Shown here one piece after another: positions 16,309 through 27,928 of a stretch of 64,000 bases of DNA (position 1 is its first letter; the number at the start of each line of letters is the position of its first letter). The notes under the pieces were generated by a model. It did no database searches, was not told the origin of the DNA, and saw only the letters and a list, made by a program, of their open reading frames with translations. Source of the stretch: Rhodospirillales bacterium (lineage in GTDB: Bacteria; Pseudomonadota; Alphaproteobacteria; Rhodospirillales; Casp-alpha2); NCBI GenBank assembly GCA_017644185.1, contig JAEPMA010000005.1, forward strand, positions 124,001-188,000. The letters run 5' to 3'. The position numbers were made by a program, and so were the translations under genes.

Positions 16309-16357
16309 AAGAAAACTCGGTCGGCGAAGAATGTTTCAAATTGGCGAACGTCATCGC

Positions 16358-16386
16358 TTGACACCCCGATGGGGGTGCTTTAGATG
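16358..16386 (+). promoter_or_regulatory. Sigma70-type promoter for tRNA-Asp
   Basis: A perfect TTGACA (16358-16363), a 17-base spacer and TAGATG (16381-16386), about 45 bases ahead of the tRNA. Confidence 0.5.
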
Positions 16387-16430
16387 ATCGCTTCCGTCAG
16401 GCGCCGTTGGCCTTGGCGGCCCCTTCAAAA

Positions 16431-16507
<77 letters not shown>

Positions 16508-16757
16508 CTTTCCTAGAATTTTCGGACCTTTTCCGACCACCCCAGGCACCGGTTCAACCGCCATTCCCGACAATGTCGAACGTTGTACCCAAGTCTATTT
16601 GCAGTTGCGAAAAAAACCTGTTCCAACAGGATGCAGGGCATTGAAAATTCTGACCTTGTGAGGCATACCATAAACGCCTACCGTTGACATAAATCGTGGC
16701 GCCGACGTTTGACGACCACGAGCACATGACCGGTAAAAAACCGGGGAGAGGAAAGCT
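16508..16757 (+). promoter_or_regulatory. Upstream region of the nuo operon
   Basis: About 250 bases without a gene. A short hairpin (CCTGTTCCAACAGG, 16618-16631) is present. TTGAAA (16641), TTGACA (16684) and TTGACG (16709) are possible -35 boxes, but none has a convincing -10 box at the right distance, so the nuo promoter is placed here only by position. Confidence 0.35.
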
Positions 16758-17123
16758 TTGGAAGGCTTATTGAGCGAGTATCTTCCGATCCTGGTGTTTT
16801 TGGGGATCGCAACCGCCATTGCCTGCATCGCGGTACTGGGGTCGTTCATTGTCGCGCCGCAACGCCCGGACGCCGAAAAAACCTCGGCTTACGAGTGCGG
16901 TTTCGAAGCATTCGATGATGCGCGTCACAAGTTCGATGTCCGTTTCTATCTCGTCGCGATCCTGTTCATCATCTTTGACCTGGAAGTCGCCTTCCTGTTC
17001 CCGTGGGCGATCTCTCTCGGCAACATCGGTGTCTTCGGATTCTGGTCGATGATGGTGTTCCTCGGAATCCTGACGATCGGATTCGTATATGAATGGCGAA
17101 AAGGAGCGCTCGAATGGGAGTAA
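16758..17123 (+). CDS. nuoA: NADH-quinone oxidoreductase subunit A
   Basis: Small membrane subunit of complex I, next to the quinone-binding junction. The 121-residue protein has three transmembrane helices (about 7-29, 62-84, 89-111) and the conserved loop ending [20 protein letters not shown], in which the acidic F-D-L-E-V motif is diagnostic. The start is TTG at 16758 ([12 protein letters not shown]), set by GGGGAGAGG; a second TTG at 16770 is less well placed. First gene of a 14-gene operon that shows no extra reading frames. Confidence 0.96.
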   Translation: MEGLLSEYLPILVFLGIATAIACIAVLGSFIVAPQRPDAEKTSAYECGFEAFDDARHKFDVRFYLVAILFIIFDLEVAFLFPWAISLGNIGVFGFWSMMVFLGILTIGFVYEWRKGALEWE

Positions 17124-17665
17124 CGACTTCGACCCAGACCGAGCCCGCGCCGCTGCCGCCGGGCGAGGAGCAGGACCTGATTCTGCGCCAGGTCACTGGC
17201 GAACTGCAGGACAAGGGATTCGTGATCGCGTCGGTGGACAAGCTGGTCAACTGGGCGCGCACCGGTTCTCTTTGGCCGATGACGTTCGGCCTCGCGTGCT
17301 GCGCTATCGAAATGATGCACGCGTACGTCAGCCGCTATGACTTGGACCGTTTCGGCGTGGTGCCGCGGCCGTCACCGCGCCAGTCCGACGTGATCATCGT
17401 CGCCGGCACGCTCACCAACAAAATGGCGCCGGCGTTCCGCAAGGTCTACGACCAAATGGCGGAGCCGCGTTATGTCATCTCGATGGGATCGTGCGCCAAT
17501 GGCGGCGGTTACTATCATTATTCGTATTCCGTGGTGCGCGGCTGCGACCGGGTGGTGCCGGTCGATGTCTACGTGCCGGGGTGCCCGCCGACCGCCGAAG
17601 CGCTGGTCTACGGCGTCCTGCAACTGCAAAAGAAGATCAAACGCACCGGAACGCTGTTCCGTTGA
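17114..17665 (+). CDS. nuoB: NADH-quinone oxidoreductase subunit B
   Basis: Peripheral-arm subunit that carries cluster N2, the [4Fe-4S] centre that hands electrons to quinone. The tandem cysteines C62-C63 (LACCAIEMM), C127 (GSCANGGG) and C157 (PGCPP) are all present in the 183-residue protein. I choose the ATG at 17114, which sits 7 bases after AAAGGAG and overlaps the nuoA end by 10 bases; an ATG at 17093 would add seven residues inside nuoA. Confidence 0.97.
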   Translation: MGVTTSTQTEPAPLPPGEEQDLILRQVTGELQDKGFVIASVDKLVNWARTGSLWPMTFGLACCAIEMMHAYVSRYDLDRFGVVPRPSPRQSDVIIVAGTLTNKMAPAFRKVYDQMAEPRYVISMGSCANGGGYYHYSYSVVRGCDRVVPVDVYVPGCPPTAEALVYGVLQLQKKIKRTGTLFR

Positions 17666-17695
17666 TGGCTCACTGTTAACGACGCACGAATCATT

Positions 17696-18319
17696 ATGGA
17701 TCAAGCTCTGAAGGAATTGGGCGGTTATATCCGGGATACCCTAGGGTCTTCCGTCGAGGATATGGGTGTGCGCCTGGGTGAACTGACGATCACCATTCGC
17801 CGCGACGACCTGCTCAAGGTCATGAAATTCCTGAAAGACGACGCGAACTGCCAGTTCCTGACTCTTCTGGACGTCTGCGGTGTCGACTACCCGGACGATG
17901 ATGAGCGGTTCGAGATCGTCTATCACATGCTATCGATGACCCATAACAATCGGATCCGCGTCAAGCTGCGGACGGATGAAGACACCCCCGTCGACAGCGT
18001 CACGGGGCTGTTCAATGCCGCCAACTGGTGGGAGCGGGAAGTCTGGGACATGTTCGGTGTCGCCTTCAACGATCATCCCGACCTGCGGCGCATCCTCACC
18101 GATTACGGGTTTGAGGGGCACCCCTTGCGGAAAGACTTCCCGCTGACCGGCTATATCGAGGTCCGTTACGACGACGAGCAAAAGCGAATCGTCTACGAAC
18201 CTGTGAAATTGACCCAGGAGTTCCGTACCTTCGACTTCCTTAGCCCGTGGGAAGGGGTACAACGCATGCTGCCCGGCGATGAAAAGGCCGAAGACGCCAC
18301 CGAAGAGGAGGCGAAGTAA
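17696..18319 (+). CDS. nuoC: NADH-quinone oxidoreductase subunit C
   Basis: 30-kDa-type subunit of the complex I peripheral arm, binding beside NuoD. The 207-residue protein has the family signature [11 protein letters not shown] followed by [16 protein letters not shown]. It is a separate subunit and not fused to NuoD as in enterobacteria. A charged C-terminal tail (DATEEEAK) follows the last conserved segment. The stop and the nuoD start share one base (TAATG). Confidence 0.97.
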   Translation: MDQALKELGGYIRDTLGSSVEDMGVRLGELTITIRRDDLLKVMKFLKDDANCQFLTLLDVCGVDYPDDDERFEIVYHMLSMTHNNRIRVKLRTDEDTPVDSVTGLFNAANWWEREVWDMFGVAFNDHPDLRRILTDYGFEGHPLRKDFPLTGYIEVRYDDEQKRIVYEPVKLTQEFRTFDFLSPWEGVQRMLPGDEKAEDATEEEAK

Positions 18320-19497
18320 TGGCCGAGAGCCAGATTAAGAACTTCAACATCAACTTCGGCCCGCAGCACCCGGCAGCGCACGGGGTGTTGCGTCTCGTCC
18401 TCGAAATGGACGGCGAGGTGGTGGAACGTGCCGATCCGCACATCGGGCTTCTGCACCGGGGCACCGAGAAGCTGATCGAACACAAGACCTACGTTCAGGC
18501 CGTCGGCTATTTCGACCGTCTCGACTATTCCTCACCGCAGAACCAGGAACATGCGTTCGCGCTGGCGACCGAAAAGCTCTTGGGTATTCAGGCTCCAGCG
18601 CGCGGGCAGGCGATCCGCGTGCTCTACGCCGAGATCGGCAGGCTTCTGAACCACCTGATGAATATCTGCGCGTTCGCCATGGACGTCGGCGCCATGACGC
18701 CGATGCTGTGGGGCTTCGAACACCGCGAAAAGCTTATGGAATTTTGCGAGCGGGCGTGCGGCGCACGCATGCACATGCACTATTTCCGCCCGGGCGGCGT
18801 CGCCCTCGACGTGCCGCAGGAGCTCCTCGACGATATTTATGAATGGACACCGAGTTTCCTGACGATCGTCGACGACATGGAAACGCTGCTGACCGAAAAC
18901 CGGATTTTCAAGCAGCGTACCGTCGATATCGGCGTCATCAACGCCGAGCAGTGCCAGGACTGGGGCTTTACCGGCGCCAACCTGCGGGCTTCGGGCGTAG
19001 CCTGGGATTTGCGCAAGGCGCAGCCCTACGATGGCTATGAAAAGTACGAGTTCCAGATTCCCGTCGGCACAAACGGCGACTGTTACGACCGTTACCTGAT
19101 TCGCATGCTGGAAATGCGGGAAAGCGTTAAGATTATCCGCCAAGTCATTGAAAACATGCCGATTGGCCCGGCCAAATCTATCGATCACAAGGTCACGCCG
19201 CCGAAGCGCTCCGAAATGAAGCATTCGATGGAAGCGTTGATCCACCACTTCAAGCTCTATACCGAGGGCTTCAAGGTACCGGCCGGTGAGGCCTATGCCG
19301 CGGTCGAAGCCCCAAAAGGCGAGTTCGCGGTCTATCTGGTGTCGGACGGCACCAACAAGCCGTACCGCTGCAAGATCCGCGCACCCGGGTTTGCCTCGCT
19401 ACAGGCAACCGAATTTCTATCCAAGGGGCACATGCTCGCCGACGTGGTCGCCAATATCGGCTCCGTCGACGTCGTGTTCGGGGAGATCGACCGATGA
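18319..19497 (+). CDS. nuoD: NADH-quinone oxidoreductase subunit D
   Basis: 49-kDa-type subunit that forms the quinone pocket together with NuoB; it is related to the large subunit of NiFe hydrogenases but lacks the metal-binding cysteines. The 392-residue protein opens with [19 protein letters not shown], where the H-P-A-A-H loop lines the quinone site, and continues with [14 protein letters not shown]. Standard length. It starts on the last base of nuoC and its stop overlaps nuoE by four bases. Confidence 0.98.
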   Translation: MAESQIKNFNINFGPQHPAAHGVLRLVLEMDGEVVERADPHIGLLHRGTEKLIEHKTYVQAVGYFDRLDYSSPQNQEHAFALATEKLLGIQAPARGQAIRVLYAEIGRLLNHLMNICAFAMDVGAMTPMLWGFEHREKLMEFCERACGARMHMHYFRPGGVALDVPQELLDDIYEWTPSFLTIVDDMETLLTENRIFKQRTVDIGVINAEQCQDWGFTGANLRASGVAWDLRKAQPYDGYEKYEFQIPVGTNGDCYDRYLIRMLEMRESVKIIRQVIENMPIGPAKSIDHKVTPPKRSEMKHSMEALIHHFKLYTEGFKVPAGEAYAAVEAPKGEFAVYLVSDGTNKPYRCKIRAPGFASLQATEFLSKGHMLADVVANIGSVDVVFGEIDR

Positions 19498-20117
19498 GCG
19501 ATGCACCTGAGACCTTCGCGTTCACGTCTGAAAACAAGGCCAAGGCCGACGCCGTGATCGCCAAATACCCGGAAGGCCGTCAGCGTTCCGCGGTGATGCC
19601 GCTGCTCGACATCGCCCAGCGTCAATCCGGCGGCTGGCTGCCGATGCCGGCCATCGAATATGTGGCGGACTATCTGGATATGCCGGCGATCCGCGTGCTC
19701 GAGGTCGCGACGTTCTACACGATGTACAACTTGAAACCGATCGGGAAGCATTTCGTGCAGGTTTGCACCAACCTGCCGTGCTGGCTCAACGGTTCCGACA
19801 ACATCATGCATGCCTGCCATAGTCATCTTGGTATCAAGACAGGCGAAACCACCGAAGACGGCGAATTCACCCTGGTCGAAGCGGAATGTTTAGGGGCCTG
19901 CGTCAATGCGCCGATGATGCAGATCAACGACGACTATTACGAAGATCTGGACAGTGACGCGACGAAACAGATCCTCGACGATCTGCGCGCCGGAAAACAG
20001 CCGAAAACCGGCTCTCAGCTTGAGCGTTATACCTGCGAGCCGCTCGGCGGCCTGACCAGCCTGACGCACCAGGAAGAGCTTCGTGCTCAGAAAGTCTCCG
20101 AAAAGGGGGATAACTGA
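19494..20117 (+). CDS. nuoE: NADH-quinone oxidoreductase subunit E
   Basis: 24-kDa-type subunit carrying the N1a [2Fe-2S] cluster near the flavin. Thioredoxin-like fold with four cysteine ligands C91, C96, C132 and C136 (VCTNLPC and ECLGAC). At 207 residues it has a modest C-terminal extension relative to the E. coli protein, as in other alphaproteobacteria. It overlaps nuoD by four bases and nuoF by one. Confidence 0.97.
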   Translation: MSDAPETFAFTSENKAKADAVIAKYPEGRQRSAVMPLLDIAQRQSGGWLPMPAIEYVADYLDMPAIRVLEVATFYTMYNLKPIGKHFVQVCTNLPCWLNGSDNIMHACHSHLGIKTGETTEDGEFTLVEAECLGACVNAPMMQINDDYYEDLDSDATKQILDDLRAGKQPKTGSQLERYTCEPLGGLTSLTHQEELRAQKVSEKGDN

Positions 20118-21400
20118 TGCTTAAAGACTCAGATCGTGTCTTTACGAATATCTACGGGCTCGAAGACCCGTTCCTCGGTGGTGCCCGCAAGCGGGGCGAC
20201 TGGGACAACACCAAAAAGCTGATCGAACTCGGCCGCGAGACGATTATCGAACAGGTAAAGGGTTCGGGCCTGCGAGGCCGTGGCGGCGCCGGGTTCTCGA
20301 CCGGGATGAAGTGGTCGTTCATGCCGAAGGAAGTGGGTGAGCGCCCGCATTATCTGGTCATCAACGCGGACGAGGGCGAACCCGGCACCTGCAAAGACCG
20401 CGAGATCATGCGCAACGATCCGCACAAGCTGATCGAGGGCGCGCTGATCGCGTGCTTCGCCATGCAGGCGCACGCGGCATACTGTTATGTGCGCGGTGAG
20501 TTCTACCGCGAAACCGAGGCCCTTCAGCGTGCCGTCGACGAAGCATACGAAAACGGTCTTATCGGGGATAACGCCTGTGGGACCGGCTGGAAGTTCGATT
20601 TCTACATCCACCGGGGGATGGGCGCCTATATCTGCGGAGAGGAATCGGCGCTGATCGAAAGTCTTGAGGGTAAGAAAGGCCAGCCGCGCCTGAAACCGCC
20701 GTTCCCGGCGAACGTCGGCGTCTGGGGTTGCCCGACGACGGTGAACAACGTCGAGAGTATCGCGGTGGTTCCTGAGATTCTGCGCCGTGGGCCGGAATGG
20801 TTCGCCGGTCTGGGCCGCGAGAACAACACCGGCACCAAGCTCTTCAACATCTCCGGGCACGTCAACAAGCCGTGCACCGTCGAGGAAGAGATGGGTATCC
20901 CCCTTAAGGAACTGATCGAGAAACACGCCGGTGGGGTGCGCGGCGGCTGGGACAACCTTTTGGCGGTCATTCCGGGCGGCGCGTCCGTACCGCTTCTGAC
21001 ACAGGACACCTGTTCCACTGTCTTGATGGATTTCGACTCTCTCAAAGAGCAGAAATCCGGCCTGGGCACGGCGGCGGTCATGGTGATGGACAAGTCGACC
21101 GACGTGATCCGCGCGATCACGCGCCTATCGCGCTTCTACATGCATGAAAGCTGCGGCCAGTGCACGCCATGCCGCGAAGGTTCCGGCTGGATGTGGCGGA
21201 TGATGGAACGCATCTGCGCCGGTGACGCGACACCAGCCGAGATCGATCTGCTCGCAGAAGTTACCAAACAGGTGGAAGGCCACACGATCTGCGCCCTTGG
21301 GGACGCGGCGGCGTGGCCGATCCAGGGTCTTATTCGCCACTTCCGTCCGTTGATGGAAGAGCGCGGCGCCGGCGGTCAGCAGCCGGCCGCTGCCGAGTGA
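20117..21400 (+). CDS. nuoF: NADH-quinone oxidoreductase subunit F
   Basis: 51-kDa-type subunit that oxidises NADH. The 427-residue protein has the FMN/NADH-binding glycine-rich region [16 protein letters not shown], the segment [16 protein letters not shown], and the N3 [4Fe-4S] cysteines [12 protein letters not shown] plus the distant cysteine in GHTICALGD. Standard length. Translation is coupled to nuoE by a one-base overlap (TGATG). Confidence 0.98.
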   Translation: MLKDSDRVFTNIYGLEDPFLGGARKRGDWDNTKKLIELGRETIIEQVKGSGLRGRGGAGFSTGMKWSFMPKEVGERPHYLVINADEGEPGTCKDREIMRNDPHKLIEGALIACFAMQAHAAYCYVRGEFYRETEALQRAVDEAYENGLIGDNACGTGWKFDFYIHRGMGAYICGEESALIESLEGKKGQPRLKPPFPANVGVWGCPTTVNNVESIAVVPEILRRGPEWFAGLGRENNTGTKLFNISGHVNKPCTVEEEMGIPLKELIEKHAGGVRGGWDNLLAVIPGGASVPLLTQDTCSTVLMDFDSLKEQKSGLGTAAVMVMDKSTDVIRAITRLSRFYMHESCGQCTPCREGSGWMWRMMERICAGDATPAEIDLLAEVTKQVEGHTICALGDAAAWPIQGLIRHFRPLMEERGAGGQQPAAAE

Positions 21401-21421
21401 CGCAGGAAGGTAAGGACACCC

Positions 21422-23491
21422 ATGCCGAAACTGACAATCGACGGTAAGGAAGTCGAAGTCGACGCCGGATTGACGGTCCTGCAGGCCTGCGAACAGGCTG
21501 GGATCGAAATTCCGCGCTTCTGCTACCACGAACGGCTATCGATCGCCGGTAACTGCCGTATGTGCCTCGTCGCGCTCGAACGCGCACCGAAGCCGGTCGC
21601 AAGCTGCGCCATGCCGGTCGCGGAGGGGATGGTGGTGCACACCAACACCCCCGAAGTCCATAAAATGCGCAAGGGCGTGATGGAATTCCTGCTGATCAAC
21701 CATCCCCTCGATTGCCCGATTTGTGACCAGGGCGGGGAATGCGACCTGCAGGATCAGGCCATGGGCTACGGTCTCGACCATTCGCGCTATAAAGAGAACA
21801 AGCGCGCCGTCGAAGACAAGGAAATGGGCCCCCTGATCAAAACGATCATGACCCGCTGCATCCACTGCACGCGTTGCGTCCGCTTCACGACCGAAGTCGC
21901 CGGCATCACCGACATGGGGATGCTTTACCGGGGCGAGCATGCGGAAATTACGTCTTATCTGGAAAAAGCCGTCGATTCCGAGCTTTCCGGCAACGTTATC
22001 GACCTCTGCCCAGTCGGCGCGCTGACGTCGAAGCCTTACGCCTTCGTCGCACGGCCTTGGGAACTGAAGAAGACCGAAACCGTCGACGTGATGGACGCGC
22101 TCGGCTCGAACATCCGTGTCGACGCGCGTGGCTCCGAAGTGATGCGCGTTCTGCCGCGCCTCAACGAAGACGTGAACGAGGAATGGATCTCGGATAAAAC
22201 GCGCTTCGCTTGCGATGGTCTGCGCCGCCAGCGTCTTGACCGCCCATACGTTCGCCAGGGTGGTAAACTTCAGCCTGCAACGTGGGACGAAGCGTTCGCC
22301 GCCATCAAATCGAAAGTCGACGGCGTCGCAGGAACCAAGATTGCCGCCATCGCCGGCGATCAGGCCGATTGCGAAGCGATGGTGTCGCTGAAGATGCTGA
22401 TGGGCAATCTCGGCTCGGCCAACATCGATTGCCGTCAGGACGGCTCCAAGATCGATCCGTCGCTGAGGGCTGGTTACATCTTCAATTCGACGATCGCCGG
22501 GATCGAAAACGCGGACGCGCTATTGATCGTCGGCTCGAACCCGCGGGTTGAAGCCGCTGTTTTGAATGCGCGCATCCGCAAACGGTTCATGGCCGGCAAG
22601 TTCCCGATCGGCGTTATCGGCGAAGCGGCCGACCTGCGCTACGACTACCAACACCTTGGTAGCGGCCCGGAAGACCTGAAAAAGGTGCTCGGCGCAAAAT
22701 CCGAGTTCGGAAAGATACTCAAAGCCGCCAACCGGCCGATGATCATCGTCGGCCAGGGCGCGTTGGCCCGTGAAGATGGTGCCGCCGTTCACGCGCTGAC
22801 CCGCGAAATCGCAGATACTTACGGGATGATCGACAAATCGTCGGGCTGGAACGGCTATTGCGTCCTGCATACCGCCGCTTCGCGCGTCGGCGGCCTCGAT
22901 CTCGGTTTCGTGCCGGGCGAGGGCGGTCTTTCGACCGACGAAATCGTCGCTAGTGCGGGGAAGGGCGATATCGAGGTGCTCTATCTTTTGGGCGCCGACG
23001 AAATCGACATGAACGCGCTCGGCAGTGCTTACGTTATTTACCAAGGCCATCACGGGGATGCCGGCGCGCACCGCGCCGACGTCATTCTTCCCGGCGCCGC
23101 ATACACCGAGAAAAACGCGACCTGGGTCAACACCGAAGGCCGGGTGCAATTGGGCCGTCTTGCGGCGTTCCCGCCGGGCGATGCGCGCGAAGACTGGACG
23201 ATTATCCGCGCCTTGTCGGATGTTTTGGGGAAATCCATCGAAGTGGGCGACCTCAGGGCCGTGCGCAGCAAACTGGTCGATGCGCACTCCAACTTCATGA
23301 ATATCGACACCGTCGCGAGCGCACCTTGGGGTGAATTTGGCACGGCGGGCGAGGTATCTAGCGCGCCGTTCGCGTCGCCGATCACCAATTTCTACATGAC
23401 CGACCCGATCAGCCGGGCCTCAGAGACCATGGCCAAGTGCACCGAGACGTTCCTCGGCAGCCAGGAAATGAAGACCGGTACCGATGGCTGA
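21422..23491 (+). CDS. nuoG: NADH-quinone oxidoreductase subunit G
   Basis: 75-kDa-type subunit holding most of the peripheral iron-sulfur clusters. In the 689-residue protein N1b is ligated by C34, C45, C48 and C62; N5 by H94, C98, C101 and C107 ([14 protein letters not shown]); N4 by the CIHCTRC motif and the later CPVGAL cysteine. The C-terminal part is a molybdopterin-oxidoreductase-like domain without cofactor, as usual. Length matches the mitochondrial-type subunit. It overlaps nuoH by eight bases. Confidence 0.97.
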   Translation: MPKLTIDGKEVEVDAGLTVLQACEQAGIEIPRFCYHERLSIAGNCRMCLVALERAPKPVASCAMPVAEGMVVHTNTPEVHKMRKGVMEFLLINHPLDCPICDQGGECDLQDQAMGYGLDHSRYKENKRAVEDKEMGPLIKTIMTRCIHCTRCVRFTTEVAGITDMGMLYRGEHAEITSYLEKAVDSELSGNVIDLCPVGALTSKPYAFVARPWELKKTETVDVMDALGSNIRVDARGSEVMRVLPRLNEDVNEEWISDKTRFACDGLRRQRLDRPYVRQGGKLQPATWDEAFAAIKSKVDGVAGTKIAAIAGDQADCEAMVSLKMLMGNLGSANIDCRQDGSKIDPSLRAGYIFNSTIAGIENADALLIVGSNPRVEAAVLNARIRKRFMAGKFPIGVIGEAADLRYDYQHLGSGPEDLKKVLGAKSEFGKILKAANRPMIIVGQGALAREDGAAVHALTREIADTYGMIDKSSGWNGYCVLHTAASRVGGLDLGFVPGEGGLSTDEIVASAGKGDIEVLYLLGADEIDMNALGSAYVIYQGHHGDAGAHRADVILPGAAYTEKNATWVNTEGRVQLGRLAAFPPGDAREDWTIIRALSDVLGKSIEVGDLRAVRSKLVDAHSNFMNIDTVASAPWGEFGTAGEVSSAPFASPITNFYMTDPISRASETMAKCTETFLGSQEMKTGTDG

Positions 23492-24497
23492 TATGCTCGA
23501 CACCTATATCATTCCGGCCGCCTGGATGATCGCCAAGATCGTCGCCATTGTCGTGCCGATCATGCTCTCGGTTGCTTATCTCACGCTGGCCGAACGCAAG
23601 GTCATCGGCGCGATGCAGCTTCGCAAAGGCCCGAACGTTGTGGGCCCGTTCGGATTGCTGCAGCCGATTGCAGACGGCGTGAAGCTGTTTTTGAAAGAAA
23701 CCGTCATCCCGACGGGCGCCAACCGGGGCGTGTTCGTGGCGGCCCCAATGATCACCTTCATTCTGGCGCTGGTCGCATGGGCCGTGATCCCGTTCGACGC
23801 GGGTATGGTCCTCGCCGACATCAACGTCGGCATCCTCTATCTCTTCGCGATATCGTCGCTTGGTGTCTACGGCATCCTGATGGCGGGCTGGGCGTCGAAC
23901 TCGAAATACGCATTCCTCGGCGCCATGCGCTCCGCCGCGCAGATGGTGTCCTACGAAGTTTCGATGGGATTGATCATCATCACGGTGCTCATGTGCGCGG
24001 GCTCGCTGAACCTTTCGGTCATCGTCGAATCGCAGCGTGACATGTGGTACGTGATCCCGCTGTTCCCGATGGCGGTGATCTTCTTCGTCTCGACGCTGGC
24101 GGAAACCAACCGTCACCCGTTCGATCTCCCGGAAGCGGAAGCGGAACTCGTCGCCGGTTACAACGTCGAATATTCGGCGATGACCTTCGCGCTGTTCTTC
24201 CTCGGTGAATACGCCAACATGATCCTGATGTCGGCGATGACGTCGGTCCTGTTCCTGGGTGGGTGGCTGCCACTGTTCGACATCGCGCCGTTCAACTGGA
24301 TCCCGGGGCCGATCTGGCTGGCACTCAAGATCGCATTCTGCCTGTTTATTTTTATCTGGGTACGCGCGACGTTCCCGCGTTACCGCTATGACCAGTTGAT
24401 GAGACTGGGCTGGAAAGTGTTCCTGCCGATCTCGCTGGCCGCGGTCGCCGTCGTCGCAGGCATCCTTGTCGCCTTCGACAAGGCACCGGTACTGTAA
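23484..24497 (+). CDS. nuoH: NADH-quinone oxidoreductase subunit H
   Basis: Membrane subunit that links the quinone chamber to the proton-pumping arm. The 337-residue protein has eight predicted transmembrane helices and the signature [19 protein letters not shown] near residues 35-55. The segment [20 protein letters not shown] carries the conserved acidic residues near the quinone tunnel. Start overlaps nuoG by eight bases. Confidence 0.97.
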   Translation: MADMLDTYIIPAAWMIAKIVAIVVPIMLSVAYLTLAERKVIGAMQLRKGPNVVGPFGLLQPIADGVKLFLKETVIPTGANRGVFVAAPMITFILALVAWAVIPFDAGMVLADINVGILYLFAISSLGVYGILMAGWASNSKYAFLGAMRSAAQMVSYEVSMGLIIITVLMCAGSLNLSVIVESQRDMWYVIPLFPMAVIFFVSTLAETNRHPFDLPEAEAELVAGYNVEYSAMTFALFFLGEYANMILMSAMTSVLFLGGWLPLFDIAPFNWIPGPIWLALKIAFCLFIFIWVRATFPRYRYDQLMRLGWKVFLPISLAAVAVVAGILVAFDKAPVL

Positions 24498-24514
24498 GGG
24501 AAGAGGGGACCGTC

Positions 24515-25003
24515 ATGAGCTTCATCGGACGCGGCGCACGCACGATCTTCCTCGCGGAACTCTTTTCCGGGATGTCGCTGACGCTGCGCTATTTCTTCCG
24601 CAGAAAGGTCACCGTCAATTATCCGTATGAAAAAGGCCCGTTGTCGGCGCGCTTTCGTGGCGAACACGCGCTGCGTCGTTATCCGAACGGCGAAGAACGC
24701 TGCATCGCTTGTAAGCTCTGCGAAGCGATCTGCCCGGCGCAGGCCATCACCATCGAAGCCGAACCGCGCGCCGACGGTTCGCGCCGCACCACGCGTTATG
24801 ACATCGATATGGTGAAATGTATTTACTGTGGTCTCTGTCAGGAAGCCTGCCCGGTCGACGCCATCGTCGAAGGGCCGAACTTCGAATTCGCGACGGAAAC
24901 CCGTGAAGAACTGCTTTACGACAAGGACAAACTGCTGGCCAACGGCGACCGTTGGGAAACCGAGCTGGCGGAACGGTTGAGGATCGACGCACCGTACCGG
25001 TAA
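24515..25003 (+). CDS. nuoI: NADH-quinone oxidoreductase subunit I
   Basis: Ferredoxin-like subunit carrying clusters N6a and N6b, which connect NuoG to NuoB. The 162-residue protein has two complete CxxCxxCxxxCP motifs, [12 protein letters not shown] and [12 protein letters not shown]. The N-terminus is a short amphipathic segment that lies on the membrane. Standard length; 17 bases after nuoH with ribosome site AGAGGGGA. Confidence 0.97.
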   Translation: MSFIGRGARTIFLAELFSGMSLTLRYFFRRKVTVNYPYEKGPLSARFRGEHALRRYPNGEERCIACKLCEAICPAQAITIEAEPRADGSRRTTRYDIDMVKCIYCGLCQEACPVDAIVEGPNFEFATETREELLYDKDKLLANGDRWETELAERLRIDAPYR

Positions 25004-25028
25004 GGGACGGGGTGTCTTTGGGGGTTAC

Positions 25029-25640
25029 ATGATACACGCGTTTGCATTCTATATGTTTGCGGTGGTCGCGGTCGCTTCGGGCGTACTCGTGATCTCTGCC
25101 CGCAACCCTGTGCATTCCGTGCTGTTCCTGATCCTGGCGTTCTTCAACGCGGCCGGGTTGTTCGTCCTCATGGGCGCGGAATTCCTGGCGATGATCCTGG
25201 TGGTCGTCTACGTCGGCGCCGTCGCGGTGCTGTTCATGTTCGTGGTCATGATGCTCGACATCAATTTCGTCGAGATGCGGCAGGGTTTCCTGCAGTATCT
25301 CCCGGTCGGCGCCTTGATCGGTATTATCCTGTTCGTCGAACTTGCACTTGCCGTCGGAGGCTGGGCGTTCGCACCGGAAGCCGCGGGATTGGCCGCCGCC
25401 CCGACACCGTCGCCCGATCAGATTTCGAACACCCACGCCATCGGCCAGATCATGTACACGAAATACATCTATCTGTTCCAGGCGGCGGGTATGGTGCTGC
25501 TGGTCGCGATGATCGGCGCCATCGTGCTGACGCACCGTCGCCGTCCGGGTGTGCGCAAGCAGCGCATTCATGACCAGGTCATGCGCGATCCGAAGGAATC
25601 GGTGAAGCTGCGCGACGTCGAAATCGGGAAGGGGATCTGA
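25029..25640 (+). CDS. nuoJ: NADH-quinone oxidoreductase subunit J
   Basis: Membrane subunit with five predicted helices, next to NuoK and NuoA. The 203-residue protein contains the conserved [20 protein letters not shown] segment, whose pi-bulged helix takes part in coupling. The charged C-terminal tail ([20 protein letters not shown]) is cytoplasmic. Two bases separate it from nuoK. Confidence 0.96.
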   Translation: MIHAFAFYMFAVVAVASGVLVISARNPVHSVLFLILAFFNAAGLFVLMGAEFLAMILVVVYVGAVAVLFMFVVMMLDINFVEMRQGFLQYLPVGALIGIILFVELALAVGGWAFAPEAAGLAAAPTPSPDQISNTHAIGQIMYTKYIYLFQAAGMVLLVAMIGAIVLTHRRRPGVRKQRIHDQVMRDPKESVKLRDVEIGKGI

Positions 25641-25642
25641 TC

Positions 25643-25951
25643 ATGGAAATTGGTCTTGGCCACTACCTGACCGTCGCCGCGATCCTGTTCGTGCTGGGCA
25701 TCTTCGGCATCTTCCTGAACCGGAAGAACGTCATCATTATTCTGATGTCGGTCGAACTGATGCTGCTGGCGGTGAACATCAACCTGGTCGCGTTCTCGAC
25801 GCACCTGGGCGATCTGATGGGGCAGGTTTTCGCCATGCTGGTTCTGACCGTCGCCGCCGCCGAGGCCGCGATCGGCCTTGCGATCCTCGTGGTGTTCTTC
25901 CGCAATCGCGGCTCGATCGCCGTCGAAGACATTAACATGATGAAGGGCTGA
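25643..25951 (+). CDS. nuoK: NADH-quinone oxidoreductase subunit K
   Basis: Small antiporter-like membrane subunit of 102 residues with three helices. The conserved intramembrane glutamates lie in VELMLLAVN and in the third helix ([10 protein letters not shown]). The sequence is highly typical ([16 protein letters not shown]). It sits between nuoJ and nuoL with spacers of two and five bases. Confidence 0.97.
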   Translation: MEIGLGHYLTVAAILFVLGIFGIFLNRKNVIIILMSVELMLLAVNINLVAFSTHLGDLMGQVFAMLVLTVAAAEAAIGLAILVVFFRNRGSIAVEDINMMKG

Positions 25952-25956
25952 GCCGC

Positions 25957-27921
25957 ATGATCGAGACAATCCTCGTATTCCTGCCGCTCGTCGGTTCGAT
26001 TATCGCCGGTGTCATGGTGTTCGCCAGCATTGGCGCCGACAAGCACCGCAAGCATACCCTCGATCTCGCCTCGCAGGTCGTCACGTGCTCGATGCTCGTG
26101 ATCTCCGCCATCCTGGCGTTCGTGATCTTCTTCGACGTCGGGCTGAACGGCAATGCGCGGACAACGGAACTGTTCACGTGGATCGCGTCCGGCTCGTTCG
26201 AGCTTTCGTGGGCACTCAAGGTCGACACCCTGACGTCGGTCATGATGATCGTCGTCTGTACGGTTTCGGCGATGGTGCACATCTATTCCGTCGGCTACAT
26301 GCATCACGATCCGTCGGTGCCGCGCTTCATGTGCTATCTCAGCCTGTTCACCTTCATGATGCTGATGCTCATCACCGCCGATAACCTGGTGCAGATGTTC
26401 TTCGGCTGGGAAGGGGTCGGCCTCGCCAGTTATCTGCTGATCGGTTTCTGGTACAAGCGCCCAAGCGCCAACGCCGCCGCGATCAAGGCGTTCGTCGTCA
26501 ACCGTGTCGGCGACTTCGGCTTCGCGCTGGGTATTTTCGCGACGTTCGTGCTGTTCGACACCATCCACCTGGATACGATCTTCGATGCGGTCCCGGGACA
26601 GAAAGACGCGATCCTCAACGTCTTCGGCACCGACTTCCACGCCATGACGATCATCTGTCTGCTGCTTTTCGTCGGCGCGATGGGTAAATCGGCGCAGTTG
26701 GGCCTGCATACCTGGCTGCCCGACGCGATGGAGGGCCCGACCCCGGTCTCGGCGCTGATCCATGCCGCAACGATGGTGACGGCGGGCGTGTTCATGGTCG
26801 CTAGGCTGTCGCCGATGTTCGAATATTCGCAGACCGCGCTCGACGTGGTGACCATCGTTGGCGCGTCGACCGCGATCTTCGCCGCGACGATCGGTTGCGT
26901 GCAAAACGATATCAAGCGTGTCATCGCGTATTCGACGTGCTCGCAGTTGGGATACATGTTCTTCGCCTGCGGTGTGTCCGCATACTCGGCGGGGATCTTC
27001 CACCTGATGACACACGGGTTCTTCAAGGCGCTCCTGTTCCTGGGGGCAGGTTCGGTCATCCACGCCATGTCCGACGAACAGGACATGCGCAAGATGGGCG
27101 GCATCTGGAAGATGATTCCGGTGACCTACGCGTTGATGTGGATCGGCTCCCTCGCGCTTGCGGGCGTGCCGCCGTTCGCCGGTTTCTTCTCCAAGGATAT
27201 CGTGCTTGAAGCCGCCTATGCCGCGCATTCCGGCGTCGGTCAGTACGCCTTTGCTATGGGCATTTTGGCGGCGCTGCTGACGGCGTTCTATTCATGGCGC
27301 CTGCTTTTCATGACCTTCCATGGGACATCGCGCGCCGACGAAAAGACGCTGGCGCACGTGCACGAAAGCCCGAAGGTGATGATCATCCCGCTTCTGGTGC
27401 TGGCCCTTGGCGCGGTCGGCGCGGGTTATATTCCGTACACCCTGTTCGTGGGTGAGGGCATGGAGAACTTCTGGGGTGAGGCGATCCTGATGCTGCCGCA
27501 TCACCAGGCTCTCGAAAACGCGCACCACGTCCCGGCACTGGTCAAGTATTCGCCGCTGATCGTGGGCGCCATCGGCATCGGGACCGCGTGGTTCCTTTAT
27601 ATCAAGCGACCGGACATTCCGCCGAAGATCGCCGAGAGGTTCCAGGGCGTCTATCAGTTCCTGCTCAACAAGTGGTACTTCGACGAACTCTACGACAAGA
27701 TTTTCGTCCGCCCGGCCTTCATGATTGGCCGTGGCCTCTGGAAAGGCGGCGACGGCGCGCTGATTGATGGTTGCGGTCCGGATGGGATCTCCAACGCGGT
27801 TCGCGTCATGGCACGCCGGGTGTCGGCGCTGCAGACCGGCTATCTCTACCACTACGCCTTCGCCATGCTGATCGGCATCGCCGCGCTGGTGAGTTGGTAC
27901 ATGTTCACGCAGGGTTCGTGA
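25957..27921 (+). CDS. nuoL: NADH-quinone oxidoreductase subunit L
   Basis: Distal proton-pumping subunit of complex I, related to Mrp antiporters. The 654-residue protein has 14 or more helices and the core motif [19 protein letters not shown], with the conserved Glu and the Lys of [20 protein letters not shown]. The C-terminal long lateral helix that clamps the membrane arm is present (about 540-600). Standard length. Confidence 0.98.
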   Translation: MIETILVFLPLVGSIIAGVMVFASIGADKHRKHTLDLASQVVTCSMLVISAILAFVIFFDVGLNGNARTTELFTWIASGSFELSWALKVDTLTSVMMIVVCTVSAMVHIYSVGYMHHDPSVPRFMCYLSLFTFMMLMLITADNLVQMFFGWEGVGLASYLLIGFWYKRPSANAAAIKAFVVNRVGDFGFALGIFATFVLFDTIHLDTIFDAVPGQKDAILNVFGTDFHAMTIICLLLFVGAMGKSAQLGLHTWLPDAMEGPTPVSALIHAATMVTAGVFMVARLSPMFEYSQTALDVVTIVGASTAIFAATIGCVQNDIKRVIAYSTCSQLGYMFFACGVSAYSAGIFHLMTHGFFKALLFLGAGSVIHAMSDEQDMRKMGGIWKMIPVTYALMWIGSLALAGVPPFAGFFSKDIVLEAAYAAHSGVGQYAFAMGILAALLTAFYSWRLLFMTFHGTSRADEKTLAHVHESPKVMIIPLLVLALGAVGAGYIPYTLFVGEGMENFWGEAILMLPHHQALENAHHVPALVKYSPLIVGAIGIGTAWFLYIKRPDIPPKIAERFQGVYQFLLNKWYFDELYDKIFVRPAFMIGRGLWKGGDGALIDGCGPDGISNAVRVMARRVSALQTGYLYHYAFAMLIGIAALVSWYMFTQGS

Positions 27922-27928
27922 GGAAAGA

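Noticed and set aside
25663-27228. 521-residue open frame on the minus strand
   Set aside because: Antisense of nuoK and nuoL, with the His/Arg/Asp-rich composition of a shadow.
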